A stretch of DNA of 64,000 nt, taken from contig JAEUIQ010000051.1 of the NCBI GenBank assembly GCA_016794985.1, forward strand, positions 58,289 through 122,288, in the 5' to 3' direction. The first letter of the stretch is position 1. The number at the start of each line of letters is the position of its first letter. The position numbers and the translations under genes are program-made. A model generated the notes under the pieces. The model had not been told where the DNA came from. It made no database searches and saw only the letters and a program-made list of their open reading frames with translations. The DNA is from Planctomycetaceae bacterium. Lineage in GTDB: Bacteria > Planctomycetota > Planctomycetia > Pirellulales > Pirellulaceae. Positions 53,341-61,836 of the stretch are shown piece after piece.

Positions 53341-54111
53341 ATGTTGTCTAGCGCCGAAGTGCTCCAATACCAGACCGATGGTTTCGTCATTCGTAGAAAT
53401 CTGTTTACACCGGACGAAGTTGGCGGATTGATTCGGTTTGCGCAGCAAGATCCGGACATGATGGCTCGGATTACCGGGCGCTTGGATGCCGAAGGTAATC
53501 AGACCAAGCTCAGCTTGTGGGATGATCCGCCCCACAATTTGTTTGGTTTCTTTGCTCGGTCCAGGAGATTGGTGGAACCGGCGACGCAATTGTTGGGTGA
53601 GGAAATCTATCACTACCACTCGAAGATGATGCTGAAGGAGCCGCGAACCGGGGGAGCGTGGGAGTGGCACCAAGACTATGGATATTGGTACAACTACGCC
53701 TGTCTCCGACCAGCCATGATTAGTTGCTTGATTGCGTTGGACCGGGCCGATCGTGAAAACGGCTGCCTGCAAGTTCTGCCTGGCTCGCAACGCTTGGGGC
53801 GAATCGATCACAGCAAAGTGGCTGGTCAAACCGGGGCCGACATGGAACGCGTTAATGTGTTGTTGGAACAAGGACCACCCACGTATGTGGAATGCCAGCC
53901 TGGCGATGTGTTGTTCTTCGACTGCAACTTGTTGCATCGTAGCGACGCCAATCGTAGCGAGCGGTCGCGTTGGTCGTTGATCTGTTGCTTCAACGCGCGA
54001 AGCAACAGTCCCTACAAGCAAGTGCGTCACTCGAGCTACCAACCGCTGGTAGTAAGCAGTGACCAACAAATGGCAGACGCCTTGGCGGAGCTGGCGACAA
54101 ACGTAAGGTAA
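53341..54111 (+). CDS. Phytanoyl-CoA dioxygenase (PhyH) family oxygenase
   Basis: Fe(II)/2-oxoglutarate-dependent hydroxylase of 256 residues. Iron ligands: His and Asp in WEWHQDYGYW (about 110 and 112) and distal His in NLLHRSDAN (about 199), with Arg in RSRWSLI for 2-oxoglutarate. The family hydroxylates ectoine, lipids and small molecules; the substrate is open. ATG 53341 is chosen over GTG 53338 for its 7-base spacing to AGGAG. It heads a run of same-strand genes. Confidence 0.9.
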   Translation: MLSSAEVLQYQTDGFVIRRNLFTPDEVGGLIRFAQQDPDMMARITGRLDAEGNQTKLSLWDDPPHNLFGFFARSRRLVEPATQLLGEEIYHYHSKMMLKEPRTGGAWEWHQDYGYWYNYACLRPAMISCLIALDRADRENGCLQVLPGSQRLGRIDHSKVAGQTGADMERVNVLLEQGPPTYVECQPGDVLFFDCNLLHRSDANRSERSRWSLICCFNARSNSPYKQVRHSSYQPLVVSSDQQMADALAELATNVR

Positions 54112-54201
54112 GCCAAAGCAATCGCTGGTGCCTGATCCGAAGTGGATTCCTGGCGCTCGCTGGTCGATCCCTCCCAAGTGGAAATCGTTTAGGTTTTGAC
54201 G

Positions 54202-55929
54202 ATGGCATTTTTAACGAGTGATACAAACGAGGGAAGCTCGAAACGCTTTCCGTTGGATAAAGAAGTGATGACCTTGGGCCGTCATCCTGATTGCCATATC
54301 GTGATTGAAGATTCGTCGGTAAGTCGATTTCATTCTCAGATTACCTTTGATGGCGACGGCTTCTATTTGGAAGATCTCGATAGTCGCAACGGGACCTACT
54401 TGAACGATGCTCGATTGCACCAAGCGGTTCCTCTCCGCGATGGAGATCGAATCCGAATCTGCGATTTATCCTTGGTCTTTCGCAATCCGAATCACAATCA
54501 AGACACTGACCCGCGGAACTCGGTTCGACCCGTGCGACGTGATTCGGTGGCTGGTGTTGCCGATGCCACGATGATTGGCAACAACATGGTGGTGTGGGAC
54601 GAGTCGCCCGGCGAAGACGAGGGTTCGACGATCATGTCCCATATGGATTTGGGAAGTGCACTGGATTCCCGTCGCCAAACCAAAGTGGATCCGTCCTTGA
54701 AGCTGGATGCGTTGATGGAGATCACGCGGGCACTCAGCGGTGCGATCTCACTGGATAAAGTCGGTCCCCGAGTTTTGGACTGCTTATTGAAGTTGTTTGC
54801 CAATGCCGACCGCGGCTTTATTGTGCTGCGCGAGAATTCGACGTTCCGCGTGATATCGGCCAAGAACCGTGCGGGGGTCTCCGAACGACAAATGCGTTGC
54901 AGTCGAACGGTGTTCGAGCATGTGATGCAAACCAAACAAGCCATCATGTCCGCGGACACGGCCACCGACTCGCGATTTGATTCGTCCGCGAGTATTGTCG
55001 ACATCGAGATTCGTTCGATGATGTGCGTGCCACTGCTTAATAGCGACGGCAGTGCGATCGGCATGCTGCAATTGGACTCGGTTCGCAAGTCCGTTGCGTT
55101 TCGCGAAGAAGATTTAGAATTGATGTTGGTCGTTGGCATGCAGGCGGCCAACGCTTTGGAAAAGGTGCATCTGCTCCAGTCCGAACTGACTCGGCAGCAA
55201 CAAGAACATGATCTCAAGGTCGCCAATGAAGTGCAGCGGGCGATTCTCCCCCAACGCCGCCCGGACTTGACTGGTTTTAGCTTTTACGACTATTACCGCT
55301 CCGCGAATTTGGTCGGCGGAGACTATTACGACTACATTCAATTGCCCGACGGTCGCCAAGCGATTATCGTTGCAGACGTCGCCGGGCATGGTGTTGCGTC
55401 AGCGATGTTGATGGCGAAATTTAGCACCGAAGTACGTTACAGTCTGCTGGCGAACCCAGAATTGTCCGACGTTGGCCGCCAATTAAATCATGCGATTTAC
55501 AATTGGCATTTGGGGCGATTCATTACCATGATTTTATGCATCTTGGATCCGCGCACGGGCAAGGTTTGGCTGATCAATGCGGGGCATCCTGTTGCCACCA
55601 TCACGCGTCGTGGCGGGCAAGTGACGCTACAAGATGTTAGCTACAATGGCTTTGCGATCGGGATGGTGGATGAAGCCAAGTACCGAGTATTGGAGTTTGA
55701 TTTGGCCGTCGGCGATGCCTTGGTGATGTACACGGACGGGTTGAGTGAACAAGTGAACTCGGCCGGGGAGATTTATGGCAGCCCGCGTGTGCTGCGTGAA
55801 ATCAAAAAGTACGCCGACAAGGGTGTCGAGGCGATCGGCAAAGGGGTAATCGCCGACCTGAAAATCTTCTCGGAAAAGGTACCTCAAGCGGATGATCTGT
55901 GTCTGGTATGTTTCGGAAGGATCAGTTAG
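54202..55929 (+). CDS. FHA-GAF-PP2C (SpoIIE/RsbU-like) phosphatase
   Basis: Signal-transduction protein of 575 residues with three domains. First, an FHA domain (about 24-90: LGRHPDCHIVIEDSSVSRFH, RNGTYLND) for phospho-Thr recognition. Second, a GAF domain (about 165-310). Third, a PP2C-like SpoIIE domain (about 370-570) with metal residues in GGDYYDYI, DVAGHGVASAM and MYTDGLSEQ. It likely dephosphorylates an anti-sigma antagonist or similar target in response to a Ser/Thr kinase. ATG 54202 is used; a TTG at 54196 would add two residues. The next gene follows after 45 bases. Confidence 0.92.
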   Translation: MAFLTSDTNEGSSKRFPLDKEVMTLGRHPDCHIVIEDSSVSRFHSQITFDGDGFYLEDLDSRNGTYLNDARLHQAVPLRDGDRIRICDLSLVFRNPNHNQDTDPRNSVRPVRRDSVAGVADATMIGNNMVVWDESPGEDEGSTIMSHMDLGSALDSRRQTKVDPSLKLDALMEITRALSGAISLDKVGPRVLDCLLKLFANADRGFIVLRENSTFRVISAKNRAGVSERQMRCSRTVFEHVMQTKQAIMSADTATDSRFDSSASIVDIEIRSMMCVPLLNSDGSAIGMLQLDSVRKSVAFREEDLELMLVVGMQAANALEKVHLLQSELTRQQQEHDLKVANEVQRAILPQRRPDLTGFSFYDYYRSANLVGGDYYDYIQLPDGRQAIIVADVAGHGVASAMLMAKFSTEVRYSLLANPELSDVGRQLNHAIYNWHLGRFITMILCILDPRTGKVWLINAGHPVATITRRGGQVTLQDVSYNGFAIGMVDEAKYRVLEFDLAVGDALVMYTDGLSEQVNSAGEIYGSPRVLREIKKYADKGVEAIGKGVIADLKIFSEKVPQADDLCLVCFGRIS

Positions 55930-55974
55930 TTGAATATGATGACCCGGTTACGAAGGGGCATGGAGGAGCGATGC

Positions 55975-57099
55975 ATGTCTAATCAAATTGTATGGGGATT
56001 TTTCGAGAGCCAAGGTTTGCGAATCTGGCTGTGTTTTGCCTGTTGTCTAGGGCTGCTGTGGATGCCCCTGATGCCGAGTCAAAGTTTGGCTCAAGGTTCA
56101 GGACAAGAGGTGACGCAAGACGAGAACAAAGCACTTACGGAAGCGGAAGTCAACCGCGAACTGAATCGGTTGCTGCAAGATGAGACTGCCGGCGTTCCTC
56201 GCGCGATCGAATACTTGAATTCGGTATTGGATCGGTTTCCGGCCCATAGCGACTTGCACTTGTTGGCGATCAGCCTTCATTCCAGTCATGGCGTCCAATT
56301 ATTGGCCGAGCAGCAGATCGAAACAGGCCATGCCGCCATTCGACGGGCAGCAGCCTTGGCGAAAGTCGTCTTGGCCGACCCAAAACATTTGTCAGCGATC
56401 GAGCCAGAATTCGCGGAGTTGTTTTTTCATGCCGCTCAGACCTACGCGACCGACAAGCAACCGGATTTGATGTACGCAGCGTTGGACCAAGCCTGTGAAT
56501 TGGGTTTTGACAATTGGTCAGCAATTCATGAGGCCAAGCCGATGTTGGAGTTATTGGAACAGCCCGAGTTTCAGGCGTATCTGGAAAAGCAAAAGGCCTT
56601 GGTGCCGCAGCGCTTGGCCATCCGCCTGCGTCAAGAATTGAAGACCTTTGAATCGTTCGAATTTGATTTCGACCTGAAGAGTGTTTCTGGCGAGCCCGTG
56701 GTGAAGAATCAATGGAAGGGCAAACTGTTGGTGGTCGATGTGTGGGGGACTTGGTGCCCGCCGTGTCGCAAGAGTTTGCCGCACTTGATCGAACTGCAAA
56801 ACGAATTCGGCGACCAAGGCGTTCAGGTCGTCGGCTTGAATGTGGAAAACGAAGAGACGGTTGCCGAGCAAACCGCGACGGTCAAAGCCGCCATCCAATC
56901 GTTTGGAATCAACTACCCCTGCGCGGTCATTGATGAACCTGCCTTGACACAAATTCCTAATTTCGAAGGATTTCCCACGACGCTGTTGATCGACCGAAGC
57001 GGGCAAGTCCGTCTCAAATTGGTGGGCCAATTGTCAGCAGCACGCTTGAAGGCGGCTGTAGAGATCCTTCTGGAAGAAACGCCTTCGAGTCGGCCGTGA
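55975..57099 (+). CDS. Exported TlpA-like thioredoxin-fold protein
   Basis: Product of 374 residues. ATG 55975 has GGAGGAG 6 bases upstream. Signal segment IWLCFACCLGLLWMPLMPSQ, then a helical TPR-like part (about 60-215). The C-terminal thioredoxin domain (about 235-374) has WGTWCPPCRKSLPHL, a CxxC active site, and FPTTLLIDRSG, as in TlpA/ResA proteins that reduce periplasmic disulfides. The N-terminal helices may bind a partner. The stop TGA overlaps mobA's ATG. Confidence 0.88.
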   Translation: MSNQIVWGFFESQGLRIWLCFACCLGLLWMPLMPSQSLAQGSGQEVTQDENKALTEAEVNRELNRLLQDETAGVPRAIEYLNSVLDRFPAHSDLHLLAISLHSSHGVQLLAEQQIETGHAAIRRAAALAKVVLADPKHLSAIEPEFAELFFHAAQTYATDKQPDLMYAALDQACELGFDNWSAIHEAKPMLELLEQPEFQAYLEKQKALVPQRLAIRLRQELKTFESFEFDFDLKSVSGEPVVKNQWKGKLLVVDVWGTWCPPCRKSLPHLIELQNEFGDQGVQVVGLNVENEETVAEQTATVKAAIQSFGINYPCAVIDEPALTQIPNFEGFPTTLLIDRSGQVRLKLVGQLSAARLKAAVEILLEETPSSRP

Positions 57100-57779
57100 T
57101 GCGTTTGCCTCCGGTTGTCGGAATCGTCTTGTGTGGCGGCCAAAGTACCCGCATGGGGCAGGACAAGAATCAAGTGATCTGGGCGGGTCGGACATTTTTG
57201 CAAAATGTCTTGTCGGCTGTAGAGCCCGTTTGCACGAAGCTGCTTTTGATCAAGTCGGCGCCAGAGCAAGCTTTGCCAGAGTTCGAAATTCGAATCCCGG
57301 TCGAGATATTGGTGGATGAACTGCCGCACAGCGGGCCGGCGGCATCGCTGCACGTCGGATTGGAGGCCTTGTGGCGTTCGTGCGTGTTGGAGTCACGTGC
57401 GGCGACCGTTCACTCGGCCGAGTCAACTGAAACACTTCCTTTGGTGTTGGTGACGGGCAATGATTCACCGCTGTTGCAGACTTCACTATTGAGCTATCTC
57501 GCTCACCGGCTACAGGAACATGCAGAAGCGGATGCGGTGGTGCCTTGTTCGTCTACCGGACTTCCTGAAAGTTATCCGCTATGCGCCACTTATCGGCTGC
57601 GGTGTCGCGAGTCGTTATCGTTGTATCTTAAGCAAGGCCATCGCAGCCTCAAGGGATGGTTGGAGCAACTTCGAGTGGATTGGGTTGCTACCTCCGAACT
57701 GAAGGTCCACGACCCGGACCTGCGCAGCTTGCTCAACTTCAACTCGCCCGCCGATTTTCAATCGGCGCCCAAACAATAA
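57099..57779 (+). CDS. mobA: Molybdenum cofactor guanylyltransferase MobA
   Basis: Product of 226 residues that attaches GMP from GTP to molybdopterin to give the guanine dinucleotide form. The nucleotide-binding loop is VLCGGQSTRMGQDK (about 11-24); later DELPHSGPAASL and TGNDSPLLQ give the substrate and metal Asp. It overlaps the TlpA-like gene by one base (TGATG), indicating translational coupling. moaA lies far away in this window. Confidence 0.9.
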   Translation: MRLPPVVGIVLCGGQSTRMGQDKNQVIWAGRTFLQNVLSAVEPVCTKLLLIKSAPEQALPEFEIRIPVEILVDELPHSGPAASLHVGLEALWRSCVLESRAATVHSAESTETLPLVLVTGNDSPLLQTSLLSYLAHRLQEHAEADAVVPCSSTGLPESYPLCATYRLRCRESLSLYLKQGHRSLKGWLEQLRVDWVATSELKVHDPDLRSLLNFNSPADFQSAPKQ

Positions 57780-57976
57780 CCCGATGCCACTCGCCCGCCG
57801 GCTTTGAATCTACCTCCAATGAACAACCCAATGCGTTGAGTTTTTTTCAATATCGGAAAAACACGCATCACACCAAGCCAACGTTGTGAAGTATTTTTTG
57901 CGGCGAACATAGGCTCGAATCGGCCGACACATACCTCGCCGGTGTACTGGTTACAGTTTTGCACCACTGGTGTATT

Positions 57977-58047
57977 GTCCCAGCCTAATCTTGGCGTCGA
58001 CGACTTCCGCTGCGACTCAACTCTATATCGTGTTCGTGACCACGCAC
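57977..58047. repeat. Long direct repeat, copy A
   Basis: Begins GTCCCAGCCTAATCTTGGCG and shares the GTCGACGACTTCCGCTGCG core with copy B at 58243-58314. About 71 bases match with scattered changes, ending with GTGACCACGCAC. The copies are in the same orientation, 266 bases apart. Confidence 0.85.
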
Positions 58048-58242
58048 GGTGTCAGTCACATTTATTCGTCGATCCCAGTCGATTGCCCAATCGTGTCGTG
58101 CGTGCTGCCCGGCTATTAGCGTTCGTCAGTGTGAATTAGCGGTGTAACCGGCTCGCACTGTTCGAGTCCCCGAGCAAAAGTTGGCAAACCGCTCATGGAC
58201 ACTCATGCACGCTAATGAATACCGATTCATGCCTGGTGCTGT

Positions 58243-58314
58243 GTCCCAGCCGAATCCTGGCGTCGACGACTTCCGCTGCGAATCAACTCTATTAGCTTGG
58301 TTGTGACCAAGCAC
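58243..58314. repeat. Long direct repeat, copy B
   Basis: Begins GTCCCAGCCGAATCCTGGCG; same core as copy A, ending GTGACCAAGCAC. It lies about 100 bases upstream of the HerA-like ATPase start. It may be part of a family of dispersed elements. Confidence 0.85.
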
Positions 58315-58410
58315 TAGCCTTGTCTTTCCCCAACTGCCAAGGACTGTCTCGCTCGTTAGAATGCCCGCTTGGGGAAAATAGTGGTGCCGTTAGGGTTGGA
58401 GACTTTGACT

Positions 58411-60861
58411 ATGTCGCAGCAAGATAAAGCCTACGAAAAACTTGGGGTTTTTTACTTGGGCCGAACACTCGATTCGGCGGGACAGACGACGGCGGCTCCG
58501 TTGCTTTACGATTCGAAAGATTTGACGACGCATGGTATGGTTGTCGGCATGACGGGAAGCGGCAAAACCGGTCTCTGCTTGTCGCTGCTGGAAGACGCCG
58601 GTATCGATGGTATTCCGGCGCTCGTTATTGATCCGAAGGGCGACATTGCCAACTTGTTGCTGACGTTTCCACAATTGCGTGCGGAAGACTTCGAGCCATG
58701 GGTCGAACCGGCGGAAGCGGTGCGGCAAGGCATGAGTCCCGCTGAATATGCCAAACAGGAAGCCAAGAAATGGCGCGACGGGTTAGCCAAGTGGGATCAA
58801 GAGCCCGAGCGAATCCAAATGTTCCGTGACGCTGTGGAAATCGCGTTGTACACGCCAGGCTCCAACACCGCTCGCTCGTTGAGTTTGCTCCGCGAGTTTT
58901 CACCACCGCCCCGTGCGATTCTCGAAGATGTCGATTTATTTCACGATCGAATCGCTTCGGCGGTCAGCGGATTGCTGGCGTTGTTGCGAATCGAGGCCGA
59001 CCCCGTACAAAGTCGCGAACATATCTTGCTCTCGAAGTTGTTGGAGCAAGCTTGGTCGGCGGGGCAAGGTTTGACGTTGGCGCAGTTGATTGGTCAATTG
59101 CAGAACCCGCCGCTGACCCATGTCGGAATCATGGATTTGGAATCCTTCTTTCCAGCCAAGGACCGCGTCGCTTTGGCCATGACCATCAACAACTTGTTGG
59201 CATCCCCCACGTTTGCGGGCTGGATGTCGGGCGAGCCTTTGGAGATCGGCAAGTTATTGTATACCGAGGCCGGCAAACCAAAGATCTCGATCGTTTCGAT
59301 CGCCCACTTGAGCGACTCGCAGCGAATGTTCTTCGTCACGCTGTTGTTGAACGAAGTGATTGCGTGGATGCGAACCCAGTCCGGCACAAGCAGCCTGCGG
59401 GCTATCTTGTACATGGATGAAGTATTTGGCTATTTTCCACCACTGGCGAATCCACCCAGCAAAGGCCCGATGTTGACGCTGTTGAAGCAAGCTCGGGCTT
59501 ACGGTCTGGGTGTTTTGTTGGCGACGCAAAATCCCGTCGACTTGGACTACAAAGGATTGTCGAACATTGGCACTTGGTTCTTGGGTCGCCTGCAAACCGA
59601 ACGCGACAAACAGCGAATTTTGGATGGCTTGGAAGGTGCGTCAGCAGCGACGGGCAGTTCGTTTTCACGTAGCGAGATGGAGACCACGTTGTCAGGCTTG
59701 GGCGCGCGGCGATTCTTGATGAATAACGTGCACGACCGCGAGCCCACCTTGTTCGAAACTCGTTGGGCCATGTCGTACTTGCGTGGGCCATTGTCCCGGG
59801 ATCAGCTAAAAATTCTGGCTCAGGGATTAGCCAAGCCGAACCACGAGTCCGTCCCTCCGACCGCCGCGCGTTTGAGCACCACAAATTTTGACAGCGCTGG
59901 TTTGTCGGCCGCGCCCCAAGTCGTATTGCCGGCGGGCGTCGTCGCCAAGTACCTGCTGCCCAATCGAGCGCTGCCCACGGGTCAAAAGTTGGTTTATCGG
60001 CCAGCCTTGTTGGCGACAGGTCGACTGCACTTTGTCAGTGCAGCGCAAAAGATCGATACCTGGGAAGAGCGCGCGTTCTTGACCTTGTTGTCCTCGCCTG
60101 TTTCGCCAGACGTTTGGACCGCCGTCGAAACTTTGGTGGACCCGGCCGTCGAGGATCAAGGCTTGGCCGCTGACCACGCGCCGTTGCCGACGGAGGCCAG
60201 CAGTGCCAAAAACTTCGAGTTGTGGAACAAGCAGTTTTTGTCGTTCCTGTTTCGTGAACAAGTGCTGCGGCTCCATGCCTGTGAGCCCCTGAAAGCGACC
60301 TCGAAGCCGGGAGAATCCGAACGCGAGTTTCGCGTGCGCTTGCGCCAAGGGTTTCTCGAACAACGCGATTTGCAAACCGAGCAACTGCGCAAGAAGTTTG
60401 GTCCCAAACTAACAGCTCTGGAAGCCAAAATCCAACGCGCCAAGGAAAAAATCGAGGCCGAGCAATCGCGTCAATCGCAACGCAAGTGGGACACGGCTCT
60501 GACGATGGGGCAGACGATCTTGGGCGCCTTGATGGGCAAAAAGGCCATCTCCGCAACCACCGTGAGTCGGACGGCGAGTACGATTAAGAAGGCTGGGCAA
60601 GCTGCGGCGGGTCAAACCAAGATGAAACACGCCGAAGACTCCCTCGAGGGATTGATCGAGGCCAAACAAGAGCTGGAAATGGAGTTCCAACAGGCTGTGG
60701 AAGCGATCGAATCCGAGTGGAATGCGGCGGAAATCCCGCTAACACAGGTCGAAATCAAGCCGAAGAAGTCGGATCTGGCGGTGCTTAAACAGCAATTTGT
60801 CTGGCTGCCTTTTGCCGTGGATGTCACCGGAATGGCGACCGCTTTGTACGCGCCAGCCTGA
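58411..60861 (+). CDS. HerA/DUF87-type ATP-binding protein
   Basis: Product of 816 residues. Walker A VVGMTGSGKTGL (about 48-60), Walker B-like LRAILYMDEVFGY, and an arginine-finger-like LGRLQTERDKQRI. The FtsK/HerA-type RecA fold spans about 1-450. The C-terminal third has a long coiled coil (ALEAKIQRAKEKIEAEQSRQ and SLEGLIEAKQELEMEFQQAV) and no recognised enzyme domain. No NurA nuclease gene is adjacent, so it is not the archaeal-style HerA-NurA pair. ATG 58411 has GGAG upstream; an in-frame TTG at 58369 is less likely. Confidence 0.85.
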   Translation: MSQQDKAYEKLGVFYLGRTLDSAGQTTAAPLLYDSKDLTTHGMVVGMTGSGKTGLCLSLLEDAGIDGIPALVIDPKGDIANLLLTFPQLRAEDFEPWVEPAEAVRQGMSPAEYAKQEAKKWRDGLAKWDQEPERIQMFRDAVEIALYTPGSNTARSLSLLREFSPPPRAILEDVDLFHDRIASAVSGLLALLRIEADPVQSREHILLSKLLEQAWSAGQGLTLAQLIGQLQNPPLTHVGIMDLESFFPAKDRVALAMTINNLLASPTFAGWMSGEPLEIGKLLYTEAGKPKISIVSIAHLSDSQRMFFVTLLLNEVIAWMRTQSGTSSLRAILYMDEVFGYFPPLANPPSKGPMLTLLKQARAYGLGVLLATQNPVDLDYKGLSNIGTWFLGRLQTERDKQRILDGLEGASAATGSSFSRSEMETTLSGLGARRFLMNNVHDREPTLFETRWAMSYLRGPLSRDQLKILAQGLAKPNHESVPPTAARLSTTNFDSAGLSAAPQVVLPAGVVAKYLLPNRALPTGQKLVYRPALLATGRLHFVSAAQKIDTWEERAFLTLLSSPVSPDVWTAVETLVDPAVEDQGLAADHAPLPTEASSAKNFELWNKQFLSFLFREQVLRLHACEPLKATSKPGESEREFRVRLRQGFLEQRDLQTEQLRKKFGPKLTALEAKIQRAKEKIEAEQSRQSQRKWDTALTMGQTILGALMGKKAISATTVSRTASTIKKAGQAAAGQTKMKHAEDSLEGLIEAKQELEMEFQQAVEAIESEWNAAEIPLTQVEIKPKKSDLAVLKQQFVWLPFAVDVTGMATALYAPA

Positions 60862-61189
60862 CCAATCGCCTACCGAAAACCGAATATCCTGGAGAAAACC
60901 GCGAATCGCGCTAGATTCGGACTGTGGAATCGGTTACACTAACCCCCGGTTGGTTCGATGATTGCTGGAAGTGACTGCGGGGCCATAAAGGATTTTCCTT
61001 TTTTGTTCGGCAGTTGACTTGCGTAGAGAGAACACTCGATTGCCTGCTTAAAAAGGTAGAGTGTTCAGGCTGTGCTTGCTCCGAGACTCGTCCGTCCCTC
61101 CTGGTGGGCTGCCACGTTGGCCCCTTTCTATTTGGCTCGGAAAGTAAAAGTTGTGAGCTAAATCCCTCCCTGTTCGTTTGGAGTTAGTA
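60862..61189 (+). promoter_or_regulatory. Long leader before the RRM protein gene, with a stem-loop
   Basis: 328 bases. A long stem GAACACTC (61030-61037) pairs with GAGTGTTC (61059-61066), extended inside by TGCCT/AGGTA. A weak AAAGGA/TCCTTT stem with T-run lies near 60987-61004, possibly ending the upstream gene's transcript. A candidate -35 TTGACT is at 61015 region but no good -10 was fixed. A structured leader is plausible, as in other cold-shock RNA-binding genes. Confidence 0.45.
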
Positions 61190-61621
61190 GTGGGAAGGAA
61201 ATTGTATTGTGGAAATTTGAGCTTCCGCGTGGATAGTTCAAGTTTGGAGGAATTGTTCTCTCAGTATGGCCAGGTGCAAAGCGCCCAGGTCATTACGGAC
61301 CGGGAAACCGGTCGGAGCAAGGGATTCGGGTTTGTGGAAATGTCTTCGGATGCCGAAGCACAAGCTGCGATCGACGGTCTTCATGAGACCGAGTTCAATG
61401 GCCGCAATTTGACGGTCAATGAAGCTCGTCCTAAAGATGAACGCGGTGGCGGCGGTGGCGGCGGCGGCGGCTATCGTGGTGGTGGGGGCGGCGGCGGTGG
61501 CGGCGGCGGTTACCGAGGTGGTGGCGGCGGCGGTGGTCGCAGCGGTGGCGGCGGCGGTGGCGGCCGAGATCGTGGTGATCGCGGCGATCGCGGCGATCGT
61601 GGCGGTCGTGATCGCTACTAA
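61190..61621 (+). CDS. Glycine-rich RRM RNA-binding protein
   Basis: Product of 143 residues starting at GTG 61190 with GGAG 6 bases upstream. A single RRM: RNP-2 LYCGNL (residues 5-10) and RNP-1 KGFGFVEM (44-51), with aromatic residues in place. The rest is a Gly-rich tail with RGGGG, YRGGG and RDRGDRGDRGG repeats, like the cold-induced RNA-binding proteins of cyanobacteria and plants. It likely acts as an RNA chaperone. A strong terminator follows. Confidence 0.93.
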   Translation: MGRKLYCGNLSFRVDSSSLEELFSQYGQVQSAQVITDRETGRSKGFGFVEMSSDAEAQAAIDGLHETEFNGRNLTVNEARPKDERGGGGGGGGGYRGGGGGGGGGGGYRGGGGGGGRSGGGGGGGRDRGDRGDRGDRGGRDRY

Positions 61622-61704
61622 GCCAATCGCGGCTCCGAGGTTGGCGACCTACTCGACCTTCGCTGTTTGAAGTAGGACCGGTCCTCGGGAAAACGAAAAA
61701 CTTG

Positions 61705-61741
61705 AACCAGCAACCGTTTCGCGCGGTTGCTGGTTTTTTTT
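61705..61741 (+). terminator. Rho-independent terminator of the RRM gene
   Basis: A perfect 12-bp stem AACCAGCAACCG / CGGTTGCTGGTT (61705-61716 with 61724-61735) with a 7-base loop TTTCGCG, followed by eight T (61734-61741). It lies about 85 bases after the RRM stop codon. It is the clearest terminator in the window. Confidence 0.95.
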
Positions 61742-61836
61742 GGTCTATTGTGAACGTGTTGGTTACTCTAGGATCAGTGCCGGCGGAAAACCAACGGCCC
61801 TGAGCCAGGGATTACTCTCAGTTGGAAAGAGATTCC

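Larger units (their letters stand above)
57780..58410. other. Intergenic region with two long direct repeats
   Basis: 631 bases. A weak terminator-like stem (CAAC/GTTG near 57824-57838 with a T-run 57841-57847) lies after mobA. A hairpin CGATTG-cc-CAATCG is at 58080-58093. The main features are the two 71-72 bp direct repeats listed separately. A GTTCGAGTC string near 58160 resembles a tRNA T-loop but no tRNA fold forms. Confidence 0.5.

Noticed and set aside
58130..58180. A GTTCGAGTC string that resembles a tRNA T-loop
   Set aside because: The flanking bases do not form T, acceptor or D stems and no anticodon arm can be drawn.
60980..61005. Short AAAGGA/TCCTTT stem with T-run as a terminator
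   Set aside because: The stem is only 6 bp and AT-rich, far weaker than the terminator at 61705; not listed as a terminator.
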